A stretch of 64,000 bases of DNA from Mesorhizobium sp. M3A.F.Ca.ET.080.04.2.1 (GTDB lineage: Bacteria; Pseudomonadota; Alphaproteobacteria; Rhizobiales; Rhizobiaceae), in contig NZ_CP034451.1 in assembly GCF_003952525.1 (NCBI RefSeq), positions 4,688,501 to 4,752,500 on the forward strand. Reading direction: 5' to 3'. Numbering within the stretch: the first letter of the stretch is position 1; every line of letters starts with the position of its first letter. The translations under genes and the position numbers were made by a program. The notes under the pieces are model-generated. The model saw only the letters and a program-made list of their open reading frames with translations. It did not search any database and was not told the DNA's origin. This document shows, in pieces, positions 19,511 to 28,063 of this stretch.

Positions 19511-20472
19511 GTGCAGGTGCCGCAAAAATACCCGTGACAGTCGCCGAGGTGACACCGGTCAACGAACTTGTCACCCGATTCAAGTTCGTGCGCCGTGATG
19601 GCGGCCCGATGCCTACCTTCTCGGGCGGCGCCCATACGGTCGTGGAAATGAACGACCGCGATCGCGTGCGCCGCAACCCCTATTCGATCATGAGCGACCC
19701 GGGCGACCGGGGGGCCTATTCGATCTCGATTCGCCGCGACGACAATGGGAGAGGCGGTTCGTTGTTCATGCACCGGCAGGTGAGGCCGGGAATGGAGATG
19801 GTCATCTCCAACCCGGTCAATCTGTTCGCGCTGGATTTGCGGGCGCGAAAGCACCTGTTGCTCGCCGGAGGCATCGGCATCACCCCGTTCCTGGCCCAGA
19901 TCAAACAACTCAGCGCCATGAACGGCAACTTCGAACTCCACTATTCCGTGCGCAGCGCGTCGCTCGCGTCCTATGCGGACGAGCTGGTGGCCAACCATCG
20001 ATCCCGCGTTCATCTTTACCATGACGAGCGGGGCGAGCAGATCGACCTGCCGGCATTGCTCGACGGCCAGCCGCTCGGCACCCACGTCTATGTCTGCGGA
20101 CCCAAAGGCATGATCGCCTGGGTGCGCAACACCGCGACGGCGCTCGGATGGCCGCGCGAGGCGGTGCATCACGAAGAATTCCTTGCGCCTGCCTCAGGCA
20201 AGCCGTTCGAAGTCATGCTGGCACGGTCGAACAAGCTGATCCGGGTTGGCGAGCATCAAAGCCTGCTGGAGGCGATCGAGGCAGCCGGCGTCGAGGCACC
20301 GTATCTATGCCGCGGCGGAGCGTGCGGCCAGTGCGAGACGGATGTCCTCGAGCATGAGGGAACGTTCCTGCACAAGGACCATTGGCTGACGCCGACGCAA
20401 TGTGCCAGCGGCACCAAGATCATGCCTTGCGTGTCGCGCTTCGAAGGCAGGACGCTGGTGTTGGATCGATAG
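19507..20472 (+). CDS. dmmB: Dimethylamine monooxygenase reductase DmmB (FMN/2Fe-2S)
   Basis: A 321-residue phthalate-dioxygenase-reductase-type protein. The flavin-binding RRNPYSIMS is at about residues 56-64; the nucleotide-binding domain shows LLAGGIGITPFLAQ and VYVCGPKGM; a C-terminal plant-type 2Fe-2S domain has CRGGACGQC and a distal cysteine. It passes electrons from NAD(P)H through flavin and iron-sulphur to the oxygenase. The ATG at 19507 overlaps the dmmA stop. dmmC starts 16 bp after the stop. The assignment to dimethylamine rests on the operon partners. Confidence 0.9.
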   Translation: MSAGAAKIPVTVAEVTPVNELVTRFKFVRRDGGPMPTFSGGAHTVVEMNDRDRVRRNPYSIMSDPGDRGAYSISIRRDDNGRGGSLFMHRQVRPGMEMVISNPVNLFALDLRARKHLLLAGGIGITPFLAQIKQLSAMNGNFELHYSVRSASLASYADELVANHRSRVHLYHDERGEQIDLPALLDGQPLGTHVYVCGPKGMIAWVRNTATALGWPREAVHHEEFLAPASGKPFEVMLARSNKLIRVGEHQSLLEAIEAAGVEAPYLCRGGACGQCETDVLEHEGTFLHKDHWLTPTQCASGTKIMPCVSRFEGRTLVLDR

Positions 20473-20488
20473 CGAGGAGGACGCTGCG

Positions 20489-21529
20489 ATGACTGTTATC
20501 TTCAAGGAAGAAACCTTCCACGACGACTTCACCTTCCGCAACTCGCCGGAGGCGGTCAAGCGCTTCCCTTTCCCGTTTCCCGAGGACAGCTACATGTACT
20601 CGGTGAACCTGGAGCCGCATAAGTCCTACCGCCCGGGCAGCGTCTACGAGCGGACGTTCGACGTCGACGAGCATTACGTGTCCGAGATGCGCGACCGCGC
20701 TCGCGTCCTTGCCGAAGACCCGTTGCGCTGCCAGTCGCTGCCGCACATGACCCTGGCCGGCTGGGATCTGCTCGAGCTGATCATGACCTCGAAGGCAGAA
20801 GAGTATCCGGAGCTTTTCGAGCTGCACCGCGACGGCGCCAAATGGCACTGGATCAACCGTCCGCTCGGCATCGAGCAGAAGTTCACCTTCCTCGACGAGA
20901 CCACTTTGCCGTATGGCCCGATGGAGTACATCACACGGCAGACCCAGGGCGATTTTGCGGTGCTCGACCAACGCGACGAGAACCTGTGGATGGACGCCGG
21001 CATGGTGACGACACAGGCCGATTGGAGCCTGGATTTCGACATCGGCATGAACTTCTTCGAGTGGCACGCCCCAGTGCCGAAAGCGCACGAGATGGGCATC
21101 TTCCAGCGCGCCTTGAAGTTTCTCCTGAACGTGCAGCAAGGCTCGCCGGCGCGCCGTCTGAACTGGACGATGACCGTCAATCCCCTGCTCGATACAAGCC
21201 CCGAAAACTACCACAAATGGGGCGTGATGAAGAAAGACCTGACGCTCGAGAATATGGGGCAAATGATGCATTTGCGCGTCGAGCTTCAGACCTTCTTCCG
21301 TCTCCCTCGCTCGAACGCCCTCGTGTTTCCGATCCGCTGCTACCTCATCAAGCTCGACGAACTGGTGACGGTGCCGAAATGGGCGAGGCGTTTCCATCGC
21401 GTCATCCGCGACCTGCCGGCCGAGCTTGCGACCTACAAGGGCTTTGTCACCAACCGGCCCAAGATCGTGGAATGGCTGTCGAAATATGACGACGGTGCGC
21501 CGACGTCGCCAGGTATCTGGGCCGACTGA
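20489..21529 (+). CDS. dmmC: Dimethylamine monooxygenase haem subunit DmmC (DUF3445, HODM)
   Basis: A 346-residue DUF3445 protein, now recognised as the haem-dependent oxidative N-demethylase family. Recognisable family segments include FPFPFPEDSYMYSVNLEPH, PLRCQSLPHMTLAGWDLLELIM and LPRSNALVFPIRCYLIKLDEL. It is the catalytic subunit that turns dimethylamine into methylamine and formaldehyde with O2 and electrons from DmmB. GAGGAGGACGCTGCG precedes the ATG. It ends the four-gene dmm operon and is followed 31 bp later by a second GlxA-type regulator on the same strand. Confidence 0.92.
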   Translation: MTVIFKEETFHDDFTFRNSPEAVKRFPFPFPEDSYMYSVNLEPHKSYRPGSVYERTFDVDEHYVSEMRDRARVLAEDPLRCQSLPHMTLAGWDLLELIMTSKAEEYPELFELHRDGAKWHWINRPLGIEQKFTFLDETTLPYGPMEYITRQTQGDFAVLDQRDENLWMDAGMVTTQADWSLDFDIGMNFFEWHAPVPKAHEMGIFQRALKFLLNVQQGSPARRLNWTMTVNPLLDTSPENYHKWGVMKKDLTLENMGQMMHLRVELQTFFRLPRSNALVFPIRCYLIKLDELVTVPKWARRFHRVIRDLPAELATYKGFVTNRPKIVEWLSKYDDGAPTSPGIWAD

Positions 21530-21560
21530 GCAAGCCCTGCACACAGGGCAGGGGACAGAC

Positions 21561-22592
21561 GTGGGAGTGGCTGCCTTGCTGCAACGAAGGCCGCGTGACG
21601 AGCAAAGGCATCTCGGCTTCCTGATCTTTCCAGGCTTCCCCATGGCGTGCCTGACCTCGGCCATTGAGCCGTTGCGCGCGGCAAACGAAATCGTCGCACG
21701 AGACGTTTTCTCGTGGACCGTGGTTGGTGAGACGGCAAGCCGCGTCGTTTCCAGCGCCGCCGTCGGGTTCGACCCCGATATCGGGCTGCAGGACCTGCCT
21801 GGCGTCGATCAGCTCTATTTCCTCTCAGGGCCGAACGGGCGTTTCCAGTCGGCTCGCACCGGCAACGCCGCGATACGCAGGCTCGCCCGTCATGGGACGG
21901 GGCTCGGCGCCTTCAGCGGCGGCATTTTTCCACTTGCGCGCACCGGTCTGATGGCTGACCACAAATGTGCCGTGCATTGGTGCTACGAGGCGGCGTTCAA
22001 GGCCGAGTTTCCAGACGTCCAGGCCAGCGAAAAAGTCATCTGCGTAGACCGGCAACGGCTCACAGCGGCAGGCGCGACGGCCGTGTTCGACCTCATGCTG
22101 CAGCTGATCCAGGATCGGCTGGGCGCTGAGGTCATGACCGAAGTCGCGTGCTGGTTCCAGCATCCTTTCGTGCGCGGGGAGGAGGCGGAACAGAGGACCC
22201 CGGCGCTGCGAAGCGACCGCACCGAGGATATGCTGCCCCGGCCCGTTGCCAAGGCGATACGACTCTTTGCCGAGCATGTGGAGGATCCGATCCAGATAGC
22301 GCGCGTCGCCAAGGCCGTGGATCTGTCCACCCGGCAGCTGGATCGCTCCTTCAGGCGCTCCACCGGACAGAGCCCCCTCAAATACTACCGTCTGCTGCGG
22401 ATGAAGAAAGCGCGCCAGATAGCGCTTTATTCCAACGATTCGATCACCGATATCGCGCTGGCCGTCGGCTATGCGAGCACCACGCCCCTGGTCCGCCACT
22501 ATGTCCAGACTTTTGGCGTGACGCCGCAGGAGGATCGCAAGGCGATCAACAGATTCCGCGTGCGCGGCAACACGCCGCTTCCGGCCGTCTAG
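21561..22592 (+). CDS. GlxA/AraC-family regulator, dmm/mgd module
   Basis: A 343-residue regulator with an N-terminal DJ-1/PfpI-like domain (FLIFPGFPMACLTSAIEPLRAANEI at about 20-44) and a C-terminal AraC domain (VAKAVDLSTRQLDRSFRRSTGQSPLKYYRLLRM, then AVGYASTTPLVRHYVQTFG). I chose the GTG at 21561, which gives the normal family N-terminus, although no strong ribosome site is visible; the longer reading frame runs back into dmmC. It lies 31 bp after dmmC and is probably cotranscribed with the dmm genes, and it faces the mgdABCD operon tail-to-tail. AraC-type direct repeats in the mgdA-sga promoter make that region a candidate target. Confidence 0.85.
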   Translation: MGVAALLQRRPRDEQRHLGFLIFPGFPMACLTSAIEPLRAANEIVARDVFSWTVVGETASRVVSSAAVGFDPDIGLQDLPGVDQLYFLSGPNGRFQSARTGNAAIRRLARHGTGLGAFSGGIFPLARTGLMADHKCAVHWCYEAAFKAEFPDVQASEKVICVDRQRLTAAGATAVFDLMLQLIQDRLGAEVMTEVACWFQHPFVRGEEAEQRTPALRSDRTEDMLPRPVAKAIRLFAEHVEDPIQIARVAKAVDLSTRQLDRSFRRSTGQSPLKYYRLLRMKKARQIALYSNDSITDIALAVGYASTTPLVRHYVQTFGVTPQEDRKAINRFRVRGNTPLPAV

Positions 22593-22638
22593 AGCGGTTC
22601 GCCGTTTCACGGAAACGGCAAACCGCTTTATCTTTTTG
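22593..22638 (+). terminator. Rho-independent terminator after the dmm-glxA operon
   Basis: AGCGGTT-C-GCCGTTTC (22593-22608) pairs with GAAACGGC-A-AACCGCT (22612-22627): a 16-bp stem with one mismatch and a 3-nt loop, followed by TTATCTTTTTG. It begins directly after the regulator's TAG stop and could also limit read-through from the convergent mgd operon. Confidence 0.8.
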
Positions 22639-22643
22639 TTTGG

Positions 22644-22689
22644 GCGCAATTCCGGACGGAAAACCGTTTCATACTTATCCTGGAATTGC
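22644..22689. repeat. Dispersed GCGCAATTCCGGAC repeat, copy 1
   Basis: GCGCAATTCCGGACGG opens a palindromic element that ends in CCTGGAATTGC. A related copy is at 51378-51422. It sits in the gap between the convergent glxA-2 and mgdD genes. Confidence 0.7.
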
Positions 22690-22699
22690 TCGAGAAGTC

Positions 22700-23272
22700 T
22701 CAAGCAACGGATCGGGCCGCCGCCATCAGCGCATGGTGCAATGACGCTGCCGATGAGCGGGGGCCAAGGATGCTGAACTGCAGGCGCGCTTCGCGGCAGA
22801 TCACGATGCAACCGATATGTTCGATTGTTGTGCGGCTCGCCGCGCCGCCGGCCATTGCATGGACATCAAGCGCGCACAGCCGCTCGAATACGGCCGGCGC
22901 TGCTGGCCCTCCTACGTCAAAGCAGGCCCAGCCATCGGTCTGTTCGGTGACGGAAGCATTATCGCCAAAGCCATCCTTGACGATTTGCGCGATGTTCTCG
23001 TGGCTGGTGAAGGGTGCTTCGACGAACCACTGGTCGACACCGGTCCAGACCGCCGTGTAGGGCGCCTTCCCCGAGACCTTCCCGGGTGCAGGCATTTCGA
23101 ATCCGAAGAAGCGCTTGGCGGCAGTGGCGAACTCTGCCTGGCGGTTCAGCCGGGATGCTATCGAAGCCAGCGCCACGCCGATGTTTTCGGCAATGCGGAA
23201 TCCTGGCAGCTCATCGACGCGCGGCGTCGTTCCTCCAAGCGGCGTGGTCGAATGCAGACGATGTTCAGGCAC
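22700..23272 (-). CDS. mgdD: N-methylglutamate dehydrogenase subunit D (sarcosine oxidase gamma-like)
   Basis: A 190-residue SoxG-family subunit. It starts at a GTG that overlaps the end of the mgdC gene by 8 bp, which indicates coupling. Family landmarks include GWACFDVGGPAAPAVFERLCALDV and IEHIGCIVICREARLQFSILGPRSSA. In heterotetrameric sarcosine oxidases and N-methylglutamate dehydrogenases the gamma subunit helps build the complex. With gmaS and mgsABC in the same window, the N-methylglutamate role is preferred over sarcosine oxidation. Confidence 0.82.
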   Translation of the reverse strand: MPEHRLHSTTPLGGTTPRVDELPGFRIAENIGVALASIASRLNRQAEFATAAKRFFGFEMPAPGKVSGKAPYTAVWTGVDQWFVEAPFTSHENIAQIVKDGFGDNASVTEQTDGWACFDVGGPAAPAVFERLCALDVHAMAGGAASRTTIEHIGCIVICREARLQFSILGPRSSAASLHHALMAAARSVA

Positions 23273-26219
23273 GCAGGCGCTCTCCTTCCGGGTCGATGAA
23301 GTGCGGGCTCACAACCTCCACCTCGACCTCCTCATTCTTCAGCGGGTTCACGGCACGCAGCACCTCGCCTTTGCGTGCAGCCCCGTTCTTGAGGAACCCG
23401 AGCCCGATCGAATGGCAGAGGTTGGGTGAATACGCGACCGAGGTGATGTAGCCCTGGTCGTTGGCGGCCTCCGCACGCTCGCGACCCGATATCAAATGCG
23501 ATCCGGCCGTCAGTGGCCGTGCGACGTCCAGGGGACGGAAGCCGACCAAGTTCAATGCGTCGGGCTGGTTCAGCCCTTCGCGCTCGGAGAGGGTGGACCC
23601 GATGCCGTCCTTCTTCTTGGACACCATGCCAGCCATGCCGAGATTGAGCGCGGTCGTGGTTCCGTTGAGCTCGTTGCCGGCCGCATGGCCCTTTTCGACG
23701 CGCATCACGCCGAGCGCTTCAGTTCCATAGACGGCCGCGCCGAACTCCTTGCCGGCGTCGACAAGGGCGCGGATCAGGGCATCGCCATATCGTGTCGGCA
23801 CGGCGATCTCGTAAGCCAGCTCACCCGAGAACGATATGCGGAACAATCGCGCCCGCAGTCCGCCGCACACGCTGATCTCGCCGCACGCCATATAGGGAAA
23901 CGCTTCGTTTGAGATGTCGTGTTGAGGATCGACAATCTTCTGCAGAAGCCGGCGTGCATTTGGCCCGGCGACGGAGAACTGCGCCCAGGCTTCCGTGGTC
24001 GAGATGATCTGCACATCGAGATCCGGCCACAGGCACTGGCGGCAAAACTCCATGTGCCGGAAGACGGCGACCGCGTTGGCTGTCGTGGTCGTCGTGACGA
24101 AGTGATCCTGCGCCAGCCGAGCCGTCGTTCCGTCATCCATGGCCATGCCGTCCTCGCGCAGCATCAAGCCGTAGCGCACCTTGCCGACCGCCAGCTTCCC
24201 GAACGGGTTGGCATAGATGCGATTGAGGAATTCGGCCGCGTCCTGGCCCTGCACGTCGATCTTGCCGAGCGTGGTGACGTCGCAGATGCCGACAGATTGG
24301 CGCGTGGCGAGCACCTCGCGGTCGACCGACTGCCGCCAGTGAATCTCACCAGGACGTGGCAGCCATTGCGTGCGGAGCCACATTCCGGCCTCGACAAATA
24401 CCGCGCCCTGCTCGGACGCCCATTTGTGGCTCGGCGTCAACCGGGTCGGGCGAAAGTCGCGGCCGCAGGAGCGGCCGGCGAGCGCGGCGATCGGCACTGG
24501 CGTGTAGGGCGGGCGGTAGATCGTTGTTCCGGTCGCGGGAATGCTTTGCCCTGTCAGTTCCGCCATCACGGCAAGACCGAGCATATTGGACGTCTTGCCC
24601 TGGTCTGTGGCCATGCCGAGCGTCGTATAGCGCTTGAGGTGCTCAACCGAGCGGAACCCTTCCTGGTGCGCGAGCTTGACGTCCTTGACGGTGACGTCGT
24701 TCTGCTGGTCGATCCATGCCCGACCCTTCGCGCTGCCAACGTGCCAGAACGGCTCTATTCGGATCGGTTGGTCTTCGGCCTGCGGCATGTCCGCAGGCAA
24801 AGCCTTGATGCCGGTTGCGGCCAGCGCTTCGCATGCCGCCGTCACGCCCGAGGCGAGGGCTGCCGCTGTCGAAAAGAGGCCGCTTGCCGAGCCTGCGACG
24901 GTCATGCCCGGTGGGCAGCTGCCGGGCACGAAGGCTGCGATCGACGGCTCCCAGTTCGGGCGCCCGCGCTGGTGGCAGGTCAAATGAACATTCGGGTTCC
25001 ACCCACCCGAGACGCCAAGCGCCTGGCACGGAATGTTCCTCGTCTCGCCGGTGGCAAGCCTGACGGTTATTGAGGCAAGCCCGAGGCGGCCCTTCGTGTC
25101 GATCACCTGCGCGCCCCGGAAATGCTCGGTGCCGGTCACTGTGGCGCCATCGGCCCGGGTATCGATTACTGCGGCGACCTCGACACCTCTGGCCATCAGG
25201 TCCGCTGCGGTGCGCAAGCCATCGTCATTGTTGGTGAAAACGGCGACCTTCCGCGCAGGCGCGGCGGCCCAGCGATTTGCATAGCTGCGCAAGGCCCCGG
25301 CCAACATGATGCCTGGCCGGTCGTTGTTGGCGAAGGCGATGGGCCGTTCGGCGGCACCTGCGCTGAGCAGCGCGCGCTTGCAATAGATCCGCCAGAAAAT
25401 CTGCCGGGGTTTGCCTTGCCCGCGATGGGGCAGGTGGTCCGAGACACGCTCCAGCGCGCCATGAATACCGTGGTCGAACGCTCCTATGATCGTGGTTCGC
25501 GTCATCAGCCGCACGTTGGGCATGCTTTCGAGCTCCGCGCGGGCCTCGCGCGCCCAATCGGTACCGGCTGCGTCACCAACGACGAAAGTTTCGCTGTTCA
25601 GCCGCCCGCCGATCGCGAAGTCCTCGTCCGCCAGGATCACGCGAGCCCCCGCCCGTCCGGCCGTCAGCGCAGCCGCAAGCCCCGCGGGACCAGCGCCGAT
25701 TACCAGCAGGTCGCAATGGAGGAAGCCCTTGTCGTAGACGTCCGGATCCGGCTCCATCGAAAGCCGGCCCAGGCCAGCGGCGCGACGGATCAGGGGCTCA
25801 TAAACCTTCTCCCAGAAGGCCCTCGGCCACATGAAGGTCTTGTAGTAGAAGCCGGCCGAGAAGAAGGGAGACAGGAGATCGTTGATACCCATTGCATCGA
25901 AGGCGAGCGAAGGCCAGCGGTTCTGGCTGGTCGCGGACAGGCCTTCGAAAAGCTCTGCCACGGTGGCGCGTGTGTTGGGTTCGCGGAATGCCCCGTCGCG
26001 CAACTCGACCAAGGCGTTCGGCTCCTCTGAACCGGCTGTCAGGGGGCCGCGCGGCCGATGATATTTGAACGAACGGCCCATCAGCCGCACACCATTGGCC
26101 AGCAGCGCCGAGGCCAGCGTGTCGCCTGCGAAGCCCGTGTAGCGCTTGGCGTCGAAACTGAAACTCATGCCGCGGGAGCGGTCGATCAACCCACCTTCAA
26201 GACGGTTAGCCTGGCTCAT
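23265..26219 (-). CDS. mgdC: N-methylglutamate dehydrogenase subunit C (sarcosine oxidase alpha-like)
   Basis: A 984-residue SoxA-type subunit. An N-terminal 2Fe-2S-like small domain (FAGDTLASALLANGVRLMGRSFKYHRPRG) lacks a cysteine cluster, as is usual for SoxA. A Rossmann domain follows (LLVIGAGPAGLAAALTAGRAG at about residue 170), then a C-terminal GcvT-like folate domain (about 600-984; SFSGELAYEIAVPTRYGD). It binds NAD and tetrahydrofolate, so the released methyl carbon can leave as methylene-tetrahydrofolate. The ATG at 26219 overlaps the mgdB stop by 4 bp; a longer frame to 26309 only reads through mgdB. Sarcosine oxidase alpha is the alternative name. Confidence 0.85.
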   Translation of the reverse strand: MSQANRLEGGLIDRSRGMSFSFDAKRYTGFAGDTLASALLANGVRLMGRSFKYHRPRGPLTAGSEEPNALVELRDGAFREPNTRATVAELFEGLSATSQNRWPSLAFDAMGINDLLSPFFSAGFYYKTFMWPRAFWEKVYEPLIRRAAGLGRLSMEPDPDVYDKGFLHCDLLVIGAGPAGLAAALTAGRAGARVILADEDFAIGGRLNSETFVVGDAAGTDWAREARAELESMPNVRLMTRTTIIGAFDHGIHGALERVSDHLPHRGQGKPRQIFWRIYCKRALLSAGAAERPIAFANNDRPGIMLAGALRSYANRWAAAPARKVAVFTNNDDGLRTAADLMARGVEVAAVIDTRADGATVTGTEHFRGAQVIDTKGRLGLASITVRLATGETRNIPCQALGVSGGWNPNVHLTCHQRGRPNWEPSIAAFVPGSCPPGMTVAGSASGLFSTAAALASGVTAACEALAATGIKALPADMPQAEDQPIRIEPFWHVGSAKGRAWIDQQNDVTVKDVKLAHQEGFRSVEHLKRYTTLGMATDQGKTSNMLGLAVMAELTGQSIPATGTTIYRPPYTPVPIAALAGRSCGRDFRPTRLTPSHKWASEQGAVFVEAGMWLRTQWLPRPGEIHWRQSVDREVLATRQSVGICDVTTLGKIDVQGQDAAEFLNRIYANPFGKLAVGKVRYGLMLREDGMAMDDGTTARLAQDHFVTTTTTANAVAVFRHMEFCRQCLWPDLDVQIISTTEAWAQFSVAGPNARRLLQKIVDPQHDISNEAFPYMACGEISVCGGLRARLFRISFSGELAYEIAVPTRYGDALIRALVDAGKEFGAAVYGTEALGVMRVEKGHAAGNELNGTTTALNLGMAGMVSKKKDGIGSTLSEREGLNQPDALNLVGFRPLDVARPLTAGSHLISGRERAEAANDQGYITSVAYSPNLCHSIGLGFLKNGAARKGEVLRAVNPLKNEEVEVEVVSPHFIDPEGERLRA

Positions 26220-26503
26220 TTGCCGCGTCCTCTCGATCGCGCGACGTCGCGCGCCAGTTCTACCGATGTGATCTCGTGAGTGACGGTATTGCGGGTGACC
26301 ACCAACCAACTCCGGTCGCCCTGCTCATGGAACCAGAGTTCTCGATGCATGCCGGCCGGATTGTCGCGCAGGTAAAGGTACTCATAGAAGCGATCCACGG
26401 CGCCGCTCGCCTGCCAGTCCGGTCTGTCGATCAGGGCAGCATCGCCCAGATAGACAAATTCCTGCGCATCGCGCGGTCCAAGCAAAGGATGGTTGATGAT
26501 CAT
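26216..26503 (-). CDS. mgdB: N-methylglutamate dehydrogenase subunit B (sarcosine oxidase delta-like), zinc cysteines absent
   Basis: A 95-residue SoxD-family subunit. LGPRDAQEFVYLGDAAL, YEYLYLRDNPAGMHRELWFHEQG and VTRNTVTHEI align with the delta subunit. Typical SoxD binds zinc through CPxCG near the N-terminus plus a later His and Cys. Here the N-terminal pair reads HPLLG and the later cysteine is Asp (HEQGD), so only one of the usual ligands, the His, remains. The start at 26503 follows GGCAGAG; the stop overlaps mgdC. The degenerate site may mark the N-methylglutamate branch or a subunit kept for structure only. Confidence 0.83.
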   Translation of the reverse strand: MIINHPLLGPRDAQEFVYLGDAALIDRPDWQASGAVDRFYEYLYLRDNPAGMHRELWFHEQGDRSWLVVTRNTVTHEITSVELARDVARSRGRGK

Positions 26504-26515
26504 CTCTGCCAGCCC

Positions 26516-27766
26516 TCAATGCAGGTTCGGTTGGGCGCCCATGCCCTTTTCGTCGATCATCAGCCCCTTGCGGAACCGGTCCAGGCGATAGGCTGCGGCG
26601 TGGAGATGCGGCATGTCGGTGGCGAGCAGGTGCGCGAAGCACCAGCCGGATGCAGGCGTGGCCTTGAAACCGCCATAGCACCAGCCGCCGTTGAAATAGA
26701 GACCTTGTATGTCGGTCCGGTCGATGATGGGCGAACCGTCCATCGACATGTCCATGATGCCGCCCCAGCTGCGAAGCAGCCGGGCTCGCCCGATCATCGG
26801 CATCAGGCTCATCCCGCCTTCACAGACGTCCTCGATCACGGGAAGATTGCCGCGCTGGGCGTAGGAATTATAACCGTCGATGTCGCCGCCAAACACGAGG
26901 CCGCCCTTGTCGGATTGGCTGACATAGAAATGACCGGCTCCGTAGGTTATCACGCCAGGCAGAAGCGGCTTCAGTCCCTCCGAGACAAAAGCCTGCAAAA
27001 CGTGGCTTTCGATCGGCAGACGCATCCCAGCTTTTGCCATCACCTGCGATGAGGCGCCGGCGACCGCGCAGCCAACCTTCTTGGCGCCGATGAAACCGCG
27101 CGTGGTCTCGACGCCCAGGCACTTGCCGTTTTCGATCCGGAAGCCGGTGACCTCGCAGTTCTGTATTATGTCAACGCCGTGCAGGTCGGCGCCGCGCGCA
27201 TAGCCCCAGGCGACCGCGTCGTGGCGTACCGTGCCGCCGCGCGGTTGCAGCAGCCCGCCTTTGATAGGGAAACGGGCATTGTCGAAGTTGAGAAACGGCG
27301 CGATCTTGCGCACGCCGTCCCGGTCGAGCAGCACCGCGTCCACCCCGTGCAGCCGCATGGCGTTGCCGCGGCGGGTAAAAGCATCCCGCTGTGCGTCCGT
27401 ATGGCAGAGATTCAGCACGCCACGCTGGCTGACCATGGCGTTGTAGTTGAAGTCCTGCTCGAGCCCTTCCCAAAGCTTCATGGAGAATTCGTAGAAAGGC
27501 TCGTTGCCGGGCAAAAGGTAGTTGGAACGGATGATGGTGGTGTTGCGGCCGACATTGCCGCCCCCGATCCAACCCTTCTCGAGGACCGCCACATTTGCCT
27601 CGCCGAACTCCTTGGCAAGGTAGTATGCCGTGGCGAGCCCATGCCCGCCTCCGCCGATCACCACGATGTCGTAGCTCGGCTTCGGCTGCGGTTCGCGCCA
27701 CACCGGCTTCCAGCCGCGGTGACCCGTCAGCGCCTCAGCAATGACTTTGAAGCCGGAGTAGCGCAT
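26516..27766 (-). CDS. mgdA: N-methylglutamate dehydrogenase subunit A (sarcosine oxidase beta-like)
   Basis: A 416-residue FAD-dependent amine oxidoreductase. The dinucleotide fold is VVIGGGGHGLATAYYLA at about residues 32-48, and GGGNVGRNTTIIRSNYL is the beta-subunit signature. This subunit oxidises the N-methyl group of N-methylglutamate (or sarcosine). The ATG follows GGAAGAGGAAGCG. It heads the tight mgdABCD operon (12 bp to mgdB), transcribed divergently from sga across 297 bp. The call as N-methylglutamate dehydrogenase depends on gmaS-mgsABC being 9 kb away; biochemical separation from sarcosine oxidase cannot be made from sequence alone. Confidence 0.85.
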   Translation of the reverse strand: MRYSGFKVIAEALTGHRGWKPVWREPQPKPSYDIVVIGGGGHGLATAYYLAKEFGEANVAVLEKGWIGGGNVGRNTTIIRSNYLLPGNEPFYEFSMKLWEGLEQDFNYNAMVSQRGVLNLCHTDAQRDAFTRRGNAMRLHGVDAVLLDRDGVRKIAPFLNFDNARFPIKGGLLQPRGGTVRHDAVAWGYARGADLHGVDIIQNCEVTGFRIENGKCLGVETTRGFIGAKKVGCAVAGASSQVMAKAGMRLPIESHVLQAFVSEGLKPLLPGVITYGAGHFYVSQSDKGGLVFGGDIDGYNSYAQRGNLPVIEDVCEGGMSLMPMIGRARLLRSWGGIMDMSMDGSPIIDRTDIQGLYFNGGWCYGGFKATPASGWCFAHLLATDMPHLHAAAYRLDRFRKGLMIDEKGMGAQPNLH

Positions 27767-27826
27767 CGCTTCCTCTTCCTATAATTTCGTTGCATTTTCA
27801 GCTATCTAGGCCGATCCGCCACGTCG

Positions 27827-27856
27827 ATTTCGGACGACCACCCTTCCATTTCGGAC
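27827..27856. promoter_or_regulatory. AraC-type direct repeats in mgdA-sga promoter
   Basis: ATTTCGGAC occurs at 27827-27835 and again at 27848-27856 in the same orientation, exactly 21 bp apart. Two half-sites two helical turns apart are the usual arrangement for AraC-family dimers. The pair lies 61 bp upstream of the mgdA start codon, in the region shared with sga. GlxA-2 is the natural candidate to bind here. Confidence 0.55.
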
Positions 27857-27931
27857 ATGCCGGGCAGGTTCCGCAGCATGGCATCAGAAAGCGACTGACG
27901 GCTTCGTTCGACTCTCGAAGCGCAGACCCTC

Positions 27932-27960
27932 CGGCCGGGTAGGGGAAAACCTATCCGGCT
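27932..27960. promoter_or_regulatory. Hairpin upstream of sga
   Basis: GCCGGGTAGG pairs with CCTATCCGGC (one G-U pair) around a GGAAAA loop, about 105 bp before the sga start. It could be an operator or a leader hairpin; no downstream T-run is present. Confidence 0.35.
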
Positions 27961-28063
27961 CGGGGATCATTTTCTATCCGCACAGGTGTTGTTGGTCGTT
28001 GGGCATCGCTTGATGCTTGCTCGCATGGCAATCGCGGGTCAGCCGCTTGTCGAGGAGGATTTC

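Noticed and set aside
23265..27766. Naming the four-gene cluster soxBDAG (sarcosine oxidase)
   Set aside because: Possible, but gmaS and mgsABC in the same block make N-methylglutamate dehydrogenase the better reading. The two cannot be told apart by sequence alone here.
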